From Viscum album (Eukaryota > Streptophyta > Magnoliopsida > Santalales > Viscaceae), in NCBI GenBank assembly GCA_963277665.1, contig OY728120.1:422598138-422662137 (forward strand): DNA of 64,000 nt. The letters run 5' to 3'. The notes under the pieces were generated by a model. It saw only the letters and a program-made list of their open reading frames with translations, was not told the origin of the DNA and ran no database searches. The translations under genes and the position numbers were made by a program. Positions within the stretch are counted from its first letter, which is position 1; each line of letters starts with the position of its first letter. Positions 49,353-61,479 of the stretch are shown here, piece by piece.

Positions 49353-52137
49353 TCATGACTCATTTCCCAGGGCCCGTGTCCTAAGAACCCTATACCCACC
49401 TTCCATAGGCTAGGGGTTGGTTATTAGAACCGAAAGACATATCCCTGAAAAGCAGGAAGGCATTTTCATTAAACTAGAAAACAAATATTCCAATAATACA
49501 ATGAGAACAACCCATTTAGTGAAATTTCATTAGTAAAAAAATGTATACCGAAAGTAAAACATGTTGAGTACTTTAAGTAAAGTGTTCCGGAATACAAACC
49601 CAACTAAAAATTACACAATTAATAGAAAAACAGCTCTTGTAATCGTCCCCCAAGGTTCCTACCTGAAGGTTAGGTACAACTCAGGGTCATTCATCAGTGT
49701 GTTATGTCACGTCGAAAGGTCCAATATCGAGTAATGTCTTTTTCGGGCTCCCAATCCTCAGTCAAAGCTATATGTCATCTATAAAAGATATAATAAGGTG
49801 TGTGAAAATACCGTGCAGTGGTGAGTATAATAATACATAGTAGGGACACTAAGACCTCCAAATTTCTCCCAGTGTTCCTCATTGGAAAAAACACAAAGAA
49901 ATACCTCAATCACAAAGAAAGAAGAAATAGTCAACTCACACCAGGTATAAAACTCCATGATCAATAATATAGATGATCAGAATTAAGATATATAATCTTA
50001 TTCCATTTAGGAGTTCCATAACTGATCCACAAAGGATTTGTTCTATTATCGATCCACTGTTGAACTTAAGTCACAATTCCAAGATGGAAACTGTAAGGTT
50101 GGTCTTAGTCAGGTCACACTACTAATGATCCCTACATGGTCTCTAGAATGCTGATCTACATAGGGTCGATGGAATGTTGATCCATGCAGAGTTGCTGGAA
50201 TGATGATGCACATACGGTCACTGGAATGTTGATCCACACAAGTTCACATGATGCTGATCCAATATGTGTCACTTGATGCTGATCCTTGACAATCCACACT
50301 AATATTAGACCTCTTTGGCTAGCTACAATGCAGATCCACACACAGTCTCTATGATGTGGATACACATATGGAAGCTTCATCAATGACAGTTAGCCACAAG
50401 ATTCCCCTCACTCAGTGCGTTTGAGTTCAGTAGTATCTGATCCATGAGATATCGGTCATACCTCGACTGCCACTAATATCTACAAATATGTAACCCAAAT
50501 AACCACCATTTCATTAGGGTTCCAACGCAATAGACAGATCATCAATCAAACTCCTTGTCTATGAGTTATAAGCGTTTTAGTATCGAGGGCCCGATTATAT
50601 TCAGATTCGATAAACACAACCATACTCCAAAATTCTCTAAAATTCGAGTGGAGTATACCAAATGGACCTTCGTGATACAAGGATCCCAGTGCCATAGATG
50701 GTTCGTCAAATAGATGTTTGGATTTTATGTTATCATATTTTAAGCTAAACTAGGCCTGGATAGGTCTGGGTCCACTCTGGTCAGGTAAGAACGACCCAAC
50801 CCGACCCGGTTCGGGTAGCCCCGACTTAGCCTGGGTCTGACCTAGCCCAGCCTAAACCATCCTGGGCCCGCCCAGTTGGGAAGGGACATGGTAGGCTTAG
50901 GCTGCAGGGCCGCGGTCCAGCCCGACCCATAGGGGGTCCGGCCTGACCTATATGGGGGGGTGCGACCCTACCCATTAGGGCGCACAACCCATCCCACAGG
51001 GTTGCGCAACCCATCGCACAACAACATGAAACCACCTCTATGTCTAGCACGAGTTGGTCACCTACTGACCACCACAGTCAAGTACTATGGCCTCCCCCGA
51101 CGACGCAAGACGGAACACTACCAACACAGCGGTCGGCCGGTGCCGGCACCATGCTGGTTGTCTTCTACATGGCACAGGGTGAGGTACAGAGGTCTGTTAT
51201 TCCATCCAATCCCACATACAGGCTTCCCAAGATGTCTTTTTTTCTTATTGACCCTTGGGATTGTGTTCCGTCCAACCCAAAAATTCACCTGCGTAGAACG
51301 CTATGATTGAACAAGAGGAGGAGGGATTGAGACTATTCATTTGATTCGCGACCTCCGTTATAGCATCATATTAAGGGATTAAATAAATTATTAGACAACT
51401 CCTCAAATTTAAACAAGACAAAACCCTACCTCGTGAGTATTTGGAGGGAATCCCACATTTGAAGATGGTCCGGTGTTCATAGATTTTTAAGAAAGCCTCC
51501 AATGGTTCCTTTCAAAGGAAGATCCTTAGTACTTTCATGGTGGATGCGTTCTTTATCAATAGGATCCTCCAAAATCCTCTTCTCCTTGGAACACCACTCA
51601 TTTTTTCAATGAATTCAAAAACATAGATGATGGGAGTAATTTTTTAGAACAAATAATTAATAAAGTTTCATTAATTGGTTCAATTAATGAACCTCCTAAT
51701 TGCTTGTAGGATGGTTACAAATTTTTGTGTAACCGGGCATTTAATGGCCTGCATTAATGGCCAGACCACCCCTTGTGGTCCCCGCCACCAATACATAATG
51801 AGAGGTGGGGGATATTTAAAATAAATTAATTATATTTTATTAGTCCTTCATGAAAACTACAAAAACCAAATTCCTCTCTCATCCCACTATGGTAGAGGTT
51901 AAGGCTCTATTAAGAGAATTCTGGTGTTGCGAGTTCAACGGTGCCCTTGGATTTAAATTCTATGCACCATTTCAATATATAGGATTTCCTGATAAAATTT
52001 TACCGAACGTACCTTCTTAATGTTTAAAATTACATTATGGGAACACTGGGCATCAGAATAAAATTTTGTTAGATTTCACAGCATAGGAATAGATCCATAC
52101 AATTAAAAAAGTTACATGGAAAATCTGGGTATTTACA
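49353..52137 (-). repeat. 5' LTR of element D
   Basis: Collinear with 29446-32637 but heavily diverged. Shared landmarks include TCATGACTCATTTC, AATACAATGAGAACAACCCA, the GC-rich block (about 50770-51170), GAATCCCAC near 51440 and the AAAATCTGGGTATTTACA right end. Confidence 0.8.
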
Positions 52138-55100
52138 TATAAAATCATAGGACCTAAACTCTATGATCATGTTCTGAAAAATTAATCATTAAATTTCAAT
52201 CATTGATAATGTTAATTGAGACTCGATATTTTTCATCTAATAATTAAAGCATAAAAAATTTATAGTTGACCAATTTCATCCTCAGTGACCCTTTAGTATT
52301 ATAGTTTTCCATAATTAAGACAAAATGATAGCTAAAGAATTAACATGGATTTAAATGCTCATTTTTACCACATAATTCATCTTTTCTTTTTTATCATTAA
52401 CAAATAATTATCATCAATATGAAATATATTCAATACATAACTCATTCAACATAATTCATTAAAACCAAGGAAAATGAAAACATAATAATGGTGAGCTCAA
52501 ATGATTTGCAAGGGTAAACATAAGAGATATTAGTTGAATATCATCAATAAGAATAATAATTTCATAATGGTAGGATGAGACAATAAAATTGTATAAGTGA
52601 ATAATAAAATAACTCATCCTTGTCAATACCATGATCATAATATATGAAAACGTTGAAGACGAAAGAATCATCAGAAAAACTGATCATGAGCTATCTATTA
52701 TCAATCATGATCGTGAGAAACATTATAAACCCAAAAAAAGAATTCAGTCCCCCTTTTTGTTATCTTGGAAATTCATATTCCTAAAACCATTTCAAATAAA
52801 TTTTAATTGAAATGACTATATGACTTAATTTCAATATATTTATTACCCAATGCATTGGATCACTCCCTTCGAACACCCATAATTTATTATATAATGGGAT
52901 CACCCGGTGCTATTTGTCCCACCACATGGTTAATATATAACAGGATTACCCAATGTTATATTGAAAACACTATATTAATCTACAAGGTATATACCCAGTG
53001 CAGTCAGGCCCACCCATTAATAAGGAGTAAAGATATTACCTGGTGTTATCTTGGCCACCATATTTTTCATTTATAATTTCCAAGAAGCACAACATGAATA
53101 AAGTACATAACCATAATGATAATACTAAATTGAAAAATCATTATTAAATTATATCATGATAAATCCATATATATTTGAAATGGGATTCATTTAAATATAT
53201 TTAAAACATGATTAAACTATATAAAATAAATAGGTTCCATAATAATCCATTTGAAACATCATTACCTCATGGAGATAAAATGAGTATAATAACAATCTCA
53301 TTGAAACTATATTAGTCCATCTTGAAAAATAATAAGGGAGATAAGAATAAAAACACCTTTATTGAATAATTAGTATCAATAATGGTTTATTATGTGGATA
53401 AATTAAAACAACATTAAAAGGTAATTATAAACATTCTTGATTGAAATATCAATTTCATTGTGAAAATATCTTTTTAAAACTTAATGAATTTTGAAATTAA
53501 ATTTTATTGATAAAATCATAGAAACATATACAGTATGTTTTTAAAATTATTTAAAACTCATTTTTTGGAAAATGCTCTTCCGTCTTTGAAAACAACTTTT
53601 TAAATGGGTTTTTTTAAATTAGAAATCATGGTTTGGGAAGAAACGGATTTCCAACTGAAAATATAAATAAAGTTATACTTTACATGAAACAATTGATAAC
53701 AAATTTTATGTAAAAAATAATATAAAAATGGTATTATTACTCAAAAATATCATTATTAAAAATATTATAATATTTTTTATTAAAATTATAATATTTCAAC
53801 ATTGGAGACTGAATCAAAATTCATCCTGATATATGATAATATTATATAAAAATACTCATAAAACATAGGTAACATTTAATAAAAATTCCCATGGGGGAAT
53901 AACATTAAATTAAACATATAGTCTCATGAAAATAATGATATTAATGATATAACATGTAATATAACTGTTATATAAACCTCATTAAATATGATCAATTATA
54001 ACATAACAATCTTCTATTAGAAGGAAAATTTGGGCAAAAATCCCATACCGCTTTGATAACATTAAAACCTTATACACCATGAATGAAAGATCCATAAATG
54101 GATATTTAAATTCCCAAAAATTAAATTATTAATCATTAAGTACATTAATGTTTTTTTACACCACACAACAAAAATATGAGGGGAATATTATATGTCTCTC
54201 ACTGAAATAAAATTGAGATGAGAAAAACCCCTACCTCATTATTCATTTTGGTCGAATGTTATTTAACATATTGTATAGTGGTTTTAAAAATGTTACTAAC
54301 TTAATATATAACCATATTATTATTTATAATATCATATATTAACTTTTATTTATCATTTATTAATAATTCCTTGATAATGATACATTTCGTGTAAAAACTG
54401 CTTTGTTTTCCGTATCTGTTTTAACTTTATATTTTTCGTCTTCTTAGTTAAATCAGAATTTGAAAATGTATAGAATTTAAAAAATGATAAATATATAAAT
54501 ATATATCATATATATTAATTATATATTTTTTAGAGTAATCTATAATTTTTTTTTGGAAATGAAATACACTGTTCAGGGAGGTGTTAGGTGAATTTTTATG
54601 GAAGAATGTTATTTTTATTTTCATGTCATATTGAATGAATGAAAAGAAAATGATATATATGTTTATATTATCATTAATGTATATTTTTTAAGTCTTATAT
54701 ACCACATTTATTTATTTAACTCATCCTTAATACATTTCATGTTATGGGTGAATGAATCTCATTGGTTCATGATGCGGTAGTCGACCGTACACACGAACTA
54801 CATAATCATTTTCGCAAAAATGGACAGAATGAAGGTATTATTTATATACCAATTAAAAAATAATTATTAAATCAAAAAAGAAATATATATCATGTATAAA
54901 TATCATTCAAATCATTCTTCCAAACCTTTAAATTATTTAAAAGAAAAAACAAATGGAATTGGTTTGTGAGGTTGAAGTCTATCGAACACACTAACTATGA
55001 TATCTTAACAATTTTGACGGATGTGCGTGTCGTTTTAGGTTATAACATTATAATAAAAACTTATAATTTCATGTAATATACCTAGTGTATTATATACTCA

Positions 55101-56000
55101 TTGTATAATAATAATTTATTGATGTGGATAAGGAAATAAAATAAAAACTCATTTAATAGAACACAACATATTCTTCGGGTATCCCCCGTAGGTTTTCACT
55201 AAAGACATGAATAGTTTTCATTATTCTAAAAAAAATACATCCTTGATTTTTTTAGTTATGTTTGAAATTTAATTCATTAGGTTATATATGATCCAAATGA
55301 CTTTATAGGTGTGAGGAAATGGACAAATTGGGTGCAATTTTATAATTTAAGAGTTGTATTCTAATAAACACTCAAAATTATTTTCCACTAGGACGTATCA
55401 TATAACTCATGTTACTCAAAATTTTATTAATAATTTATTGGAGGGATCATGTTTTTGGAATAAACCTCAACCACACAAAATAAATACATTTTTTATAAAA
55501 TTGTCTATTAACTCATATGTTTCCTAATTTTTTAATTTTGGGTTTTCATTAAGGTAAGTTGTTTATTGACCTATGTAATCCATTCATCATGAATAAATTA
55601 AAATGTTAAATTTTATAAAATTTATACCCATTGATTTTAAATATGATATTCAAGATTATAAAATAAAATTTTCTACATGTGTTGGAAATTAATCTTAATA
55701 GAAGCACATATAACCCCCAAATAAACTTATTTTACCCTAACGGCAACAATAATGTTTTTTCTATTTAGGGGTTAATATGTTCATTATAAAATATTTATTT
55801 GTAAATGAACTGATCATACCATATATTTATTTACATTTAAATATAACTTTATATAAGTTACAATTTTTAATATTTCTTAATCATTTTACATAATATAATT
55901 TATTATAAAATAAAAATAATGTTAATTTTGAAATTATTTATTTAATTTGAAAATAAAAAATATCAAGACAACCATGGAATTAAAATATATTAATTTCACA
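52138..56000 (-). mobile_element. Ancient gypsy LTR arm (element C, 5' side)
   Basis: It matches 8470 to about 17 kb in the same orientation at many landmarks: 52300-52440, 52660-52920 (TCAATCATGATCGTGAGAAA, CATTGG, TAATGGGATCACC), the three modules at 54571-54603, 54769-54797 and 54965-54991, and a GTATCCCCCGTAGGTTTTCA stretch near 55180. Element D sits against its left end. The right limit cannot be separated from the start of element E. There is no coding sequence; open frames are chance. Confidence 0.45.
54571..54991 (-). repeat. Three decayed CGTACG modules (C arm)
   Basis: Copies at 54571-54603, 54769-54797 (GATGCGGTAGTCGACCGTAC) and 54965-54991, each about 195 bp apart. A promoter-like TTATAGGTGTGAGG lies near 55304, about the same distance on as the TATA box in A. 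Confidence 0.5.
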
Positions 56001-59000
56001 ACTGTTTAGCATGATATAATCATATATAAATTTAATTGAAAATAAAAAATAATTATATTTATCTTACATTTAAAATTTTCAGTATAATTTCTTTTATTTA
56101 ATTATTTAATAAATAATCCTTTCATTTGTGTCTCTTAATAATTTAATTTAATTATATCATCCATAAAAAATAATTAAAAATTATTATAATAACAAAAATT
56201 CATGTTTCATTCAAAAATTATTTATAAACAGACCTAGATTGTTTATCACTAAAACTTAATAGAAATTAAAAGGAAGAAATGTTCATTTTTTGGGTTTTTC
56301 ATTTCTAAACATAATTTTTGGATAAAATTCATAAAAAATGTAATATATAGGTAATGATAGAATAATATATTTTATTATATTTTGTATTACTCAATTAACT
56401 ATTCAAATTCATAATAAACATGTTCAGTAATTCTTAAAATAAGTAGTTTTATTAAAATAATTTCATATATGTTTATAATTAAAATATTATATTTCAAATT
56501 ATATAATTTTAATTTGAAAAAAAATTGAATTTATAATAGAAAAATTAGATTAGGATGAATTATTTTTAATTTAATGAGAAAAATGGGAAATATGAATAAA
56601 TAAAATTTCTATACAATACAATATCATTTATGATATCAAGAAGACGTAATTATGATATAAAATTTATTAAACATATATAATGAGAAGTGTTTTATATTTT
56701 AATACATGAATTGTACCAAAAAATTAAAAACATGTAATTTATAATCTTTTCATGGAAAAATTGTTATAATTTATAGCATAGACAGATTGCATGTCTAACA
56801 TTGGAAAAGTAAATTATGTTGCCTTATAGATAATACATGAGTTCCAAAAAGCCTTTTATTGAGTTTTTATTGTGTATTATTTATAAATGATTATTTATAC
56901 TGATATTTTCAAAACATATATAGATATATATGACAATAATCAAATCAAATTGATTGTGGAATGTGCACACAAAAAAAACAAAAGTAAAATTAATAGATTA
57001 AATATGATGTATGTACATGAATATGAGTAAATATATATAATTAGGGAATATAAAATATCATCTTGAACCTAATAAATTTATTTTTAAGTTATACATTTTT
57101 TGTTTAATTTTCTATTCATAAATAACTACCTTTAATTCTTATGCAACAATAACACATTTCATGTGCAAACATACGAAAAATCAACAAAACTATTTTAATT
57201 AAAATAATAAAAATCATTAATTGAAATAAAAATTGACTAAATCATACTGTATTATAATATTTTAACCATAACAACACATCAGACATATTAAGGACCCTTT
57301 TTATCAACATAGTGGACAATAAGACCCTTATAGTATTTTATTTTAAATAAATCAAACTGTTCAATATATGTTTTTTCATAGTTTATCGTTTACAATATAT
57401 GGTTTTTTAGAACTAATACTCAACCATAAGTAGTATGTGGGAATATAAAAAATTTATAATTATAATTTTAATTAATATTCATTTTTATGGTAATAAATAA
57501 TTACTGTAATTTCGTGCACAAATATGATGGAATAATTATTAAATTAATGAAAAATAAAAAAATGAATTTAATAATACTAAAATAACAATTTGTGAAGATA
57601 TTATTTGTTGTCCATGAATTATATAGATAGATATTATTTTTATAAGATATAAGAAAATATTTTTTTCTAATTATAATTTTTTTCTTTGTGTTTTTAATTT
57701 CATAGTATTGAATAGTATTAAATGTAGTAGTAATGAAATTTTATGAATATTACATATTATTAAATTTTTTAAAAATAATGAAAATAAAAAATAAAAAATA
57801 AGGATAATATATTTTCTCAAAATTCATCCATGATTATTTATATTTAATTTTAATCTCTTTTCCTCTAGAATATCCTTTTTATATATTAAAATTTTTGTGA
57901 ATTCCTAAAATTTTCATTACCTCAATTATTACATGGAACCACTTACTTCAAATAATTTCACTATATTGAGCCATATAACTTGTATGTCCTTGGAAAAATA
58001 TCTTATACCCAACTATATACACATTCTTGAGTTTATAGTCTCACCAAATGATTAATTACATGTTTTATGGGATCCTTTGAGGATGTGATATTTAAGATGT
58101 ATCTTTCATAGACCACCTATCTTTTATTCATTTACATTTCTACCATCTCCTCGCATCATTCATCCACAAGAGTATAATCAAAATATTATAATTTAAATAT
58201 TATAAATTTATATTTCTAATGTAATTTCTATTTTTCATTAATTTTATCACATTCTAATTTTCAATTAAACAAAACCATTGTCCAAATTATATCTGTTATT
58301 CATTTCCATGGATAATCAGTTTTTATTTTTTATTACCACCTTCAAGGATTAAATAGAAATAATATTATGATTAAATAATATTTTAAAATTTGTATTATAA
58401 AATAATATTTGTTACAGAGTAAAAATATATATATATATGATATTAAATAAAATGAAACTAATTCGTGATGGTTAGAAAACCCGCCTTACTAAAGTTAAGT
58501 ATTATCATTATAGTTTTTCTCTAATGAATAGTCTTTATGTGGGATATAAATTGTATATGGACCAACTTTTTATTAATTATGTGGATTAATATAATATAAT
58601 TCCAATTCATTAATATTATTTACATTTTATGAGAAAATATATAATGAACCTACCATTAAACAATGAGAAAAACACACCTGAAAAATTGAAAATAACAAAA
58701 TAATATAAATAAACAGGATAAAATATTTAATAAAAAACTTTATGATAATATAATAATGAATATTGTTCTGGGATAAATTAATAACATTAGTTAAACCATT
58801 ACACTTTATTTATGAACACTTTTGATTGAATTCTAACATGAGTTAATGGTTTTTTTCACTCAATTTCCATTCATTGGGTAAACCTTTTACTTTATTGATT
58901 ATATCGTGAAAAATTTATATTCAAAATAAAATATGGATGTTTTATCTTGTATTTAAACTTCATTTATTTTTATATACATTGTATATAAAAGTTAGATTCA

Positions 59001-60037
59001 TTTTATCAAAGCTCGGTTCAATGATATGATGTTTCTAGGGGAATTTCCTTTAGGAAAACATATTTTAATGTTTATTTTTACAATGTTCAAAAGAAATTAT
59101 TTTTAACCTATATAGTATGAATAAAAAATCCATATTTCAGGATTATTTAATTATGACATGTATCCATTTTAAATTTTTACAATTATTTTCAAATAAAATG
59201 GAATCATTATTATTTATTATGAATTTAGATTTTAAAAGTGATTTATTTTTTAAATTAAAAAGTATTTCTATATCTAGATGTTATTCACAAATGGGATTAC
59301 AATATTTTTCAAAGGTCTTATTCATCATATGGTTATTTGAAGTCATATATGATGAATTCTTCCAGATTTTTCCAGGTGATATCTTTATATTTTATATGAT
59401 TGATGCTCCCAGGATGTACTCTAATGCATTGGGTAATGATTTTTTTCTCTAGTGAGTTATATTCAATGTCAACCATATGGTTATTTAAATTTATAACGGT
59501 TTTTTTAAAGGTTCACTAAGGGTTCTATGCTGATTAATGCACAAGGAAAATAGCTTTTATTTATATAAAATCTATAATGTATTCCATAAAATCATTTAAC
59601 TTCCAAAATTTAAGATAACAATCTTATAAAAAATATTATTCATTTTTTAGTGTAAAATATATATTTTTCATAAAATGATTTACTATTTTTCATTGGAAAA
59701 AAATTGCGTTATTTTATTTTACTTAGTAATATAATGACATAATCCTATGTTGTAAAGGGATTTTCACAATTTTTAAGGGGTAATATATGCCAATATGAGA
59801 TAAAAATGAATATTTTTATTATTTTTCGTGATGATATAACAACATTTTTTAAAGACATTGGTTTTATGGAAAAAATAATATACTATGTATTTTTTTACAC
59901 ATAATTTTTCATTTTACCATGTTTGAGTTAGTACTAATTATCCAAAACTATAATCTTATGAGATCCTGGGATTGTAATAATGTGAATTATTTTTAAAAAA
60001 TTCTCGAATATGTAATGTTTATGAATTAGTCCGTACA
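56000..60037 (+). repeat. 5' LTR of element E (left limit uncertain)
   Basis: The 3' part is clear. 58765-58800 (ATTGTTCTGGGATAAATTAA, AACATTAGTTAAACCATTAC) matches the intron 1 acceptor region of B at 37105-37147. 59100-59150 matches the stretch after 37435, and ATGCATTGGGTAATG near 59430 matches 37850. The end, CCGTACA at 60037, sits next to a primer site. A TATA-like TTTATATATT near 57876 is at the expected distance (about 2160 bp) from the LTR end. The first part is too decayed to separate from C. Confidence 0.5.
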
Positions 60038-60038
60038 A

Positions 60039-60050
60039 TTAGTATCAGAT
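60039..60050 (+). other. Primer-binding site of element E
   Basis: TTAGTATCAGAT, two changes from TTGGTATCAGAG, next to the LTR end and upstream of the gag relic. Confidence 0.65.
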
Positions 60051-60189
60051 CTATGATTATATTATTTTCTAGGTAAGGATAATGTTAATATAATACCAAT
60101 AAAGTTTTATTTTTTACTTTATGTATATGTTATAAAATTATATGATTTACCTATTTTTTATCCAAGAAATTTCTATTCATATCAGTTTT

Positions 60190-61250
60190 CCATAGTGGAA
60201 TCATGGAAGCTATGTTAGGAGTCAATCGAGAGGGAAACATCCTTCCAAATCAGCATTTTGAGATAGTTGGAATCAAATTTAAATGTTTTTTGTTGTGATG
60301 GATTATTTGACAAATCATATAAAAAGTTTTTTATCCATGCTTGGTAGGTGTCATATCAAACACAAAGGAATATATTAGAAGTGGAGAATTTCATGAGGAA
60401 ACATCCTCCTGCTTTTAGTGGAACCCTTGATCCAGTGGTAGACAAAGGATGGATCAACACTCTAGAAAATATATTAAATGTCCTAGTATGTTCATAGTAA
60501 AAAAACGTAACACTGGATGCTTATCTTTTTGAAGGGTATGTAGATTGCTGGTGGTCCCTAGTTAATAATTATAATGGGAAATATGACTTTGATGTTATAG
60601 AATTGATTGTTTCTGAGGATTTCTTTCAAGAAATATATTTTCCTAATACTATTTGAAAATTAAGGTTGTAATAGTACCTCGATCAAAAGAATAATGATAA
60701 TTATTCAATAGATACTTTTGATTCTAATTTTACAATACTATCTATGTTGGTAATATATATTGTTTTGGAGACATATAGAAAATTTTATAAATTTAAAAAT
60801 AGTTTGAATCCAATTTTACAATTTTCAATGACTTTATATGAAATTAAAAACTATTAGAAAAATTCTCATTAAGATGAAAAATTTGATATGGATTTTGAAA
60901 ACATGTATATATTCATGATTACAATATAAATAAGCGGTTCAGTTGGAAGAAGATACAGACATAAAATAAATTTTGAGGTAAGTAAATAAAATTATCATCA
61001 TGTGATATGTGTTGTAAGAAACACAATATAGAATTTATTATGAAGTTAAGAATGTGTTATCAGTACGACCATCTTGATGACAGGGCTCGTGACTATAATG
61101 GAAGAAACTGTGAAGAACCAATGATTTTGGTAGTAGATTTACATCCAATGGTAAGGTGTTTTAATTCCAATGATTTGGGTCATTGTTATTACTTGTTTTT
61201 ATGGTATTTTCACTTTATAGAATTCATAATGATCGAAAATTGATATCTGT
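60190..61250 (+). pseudogene. Element E gag relic
   Basis: The capsid segment at about 60385-60650 reads FMRKHPPAFSGTLDPVVDKG, then an LENILNVLVCS segment, parallel to the capsid domain of B. At 61007-61240 the knuckle region survives in decayed form: CCKKH, MCYQYDHLDDRARDY and a second RCFNSNDLGHCYYLF, the same two-knuckle order as in A and B. Many stops; inactive. Confidence 0.75.
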
Positions 61251-61479
61251 ATAAAATTATTTTCTTCTAATATGGTTTATGTGGGTACATAAAATGAATT
61301 GGTGATAGGAATGTTACATGTCTATACAAGTAATGAAAATACCTTATTCAATTCTAGAACATCACATTATATCATATTTGAGATATTTGAAACAATAATA
61401 AGAATATCATGTTTGCAATTTATGAAAAAAAACATTAAGTGAAAACTCCATGTGGATTAAGTTTAGAAACTTGGATTTA

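Larger units (their letters stand above)
29446..52137 (-). mobile_element. Element D: old minus-strand gypsy retrotransposon, split by element B
   Basis: Two long, diverged LTR copies (29446-32637 and 49353-52137) flank an internal region that reads gag, protease, RT on the minus strand above 46807 and continues with RT, RNase H, integrase and a chromovirus-type C-terminus below 34836. Removing B leaves about 4.7 kb of internal sequence, close to the 4745 bp inside B. RT before integrase makes it gypsy; the C-terminal wording is like that of B. It is inactive because of many stops, frameshifts and the insertion. No clean target duplication is visible. Confidence 0.88.

Noticed and set aside
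59117..59452. 111-residue plus-strand open frame
   Set aside because: Inside the E LTR at the position of candidate intron 2; AT-rich codons and no recognisable domain.
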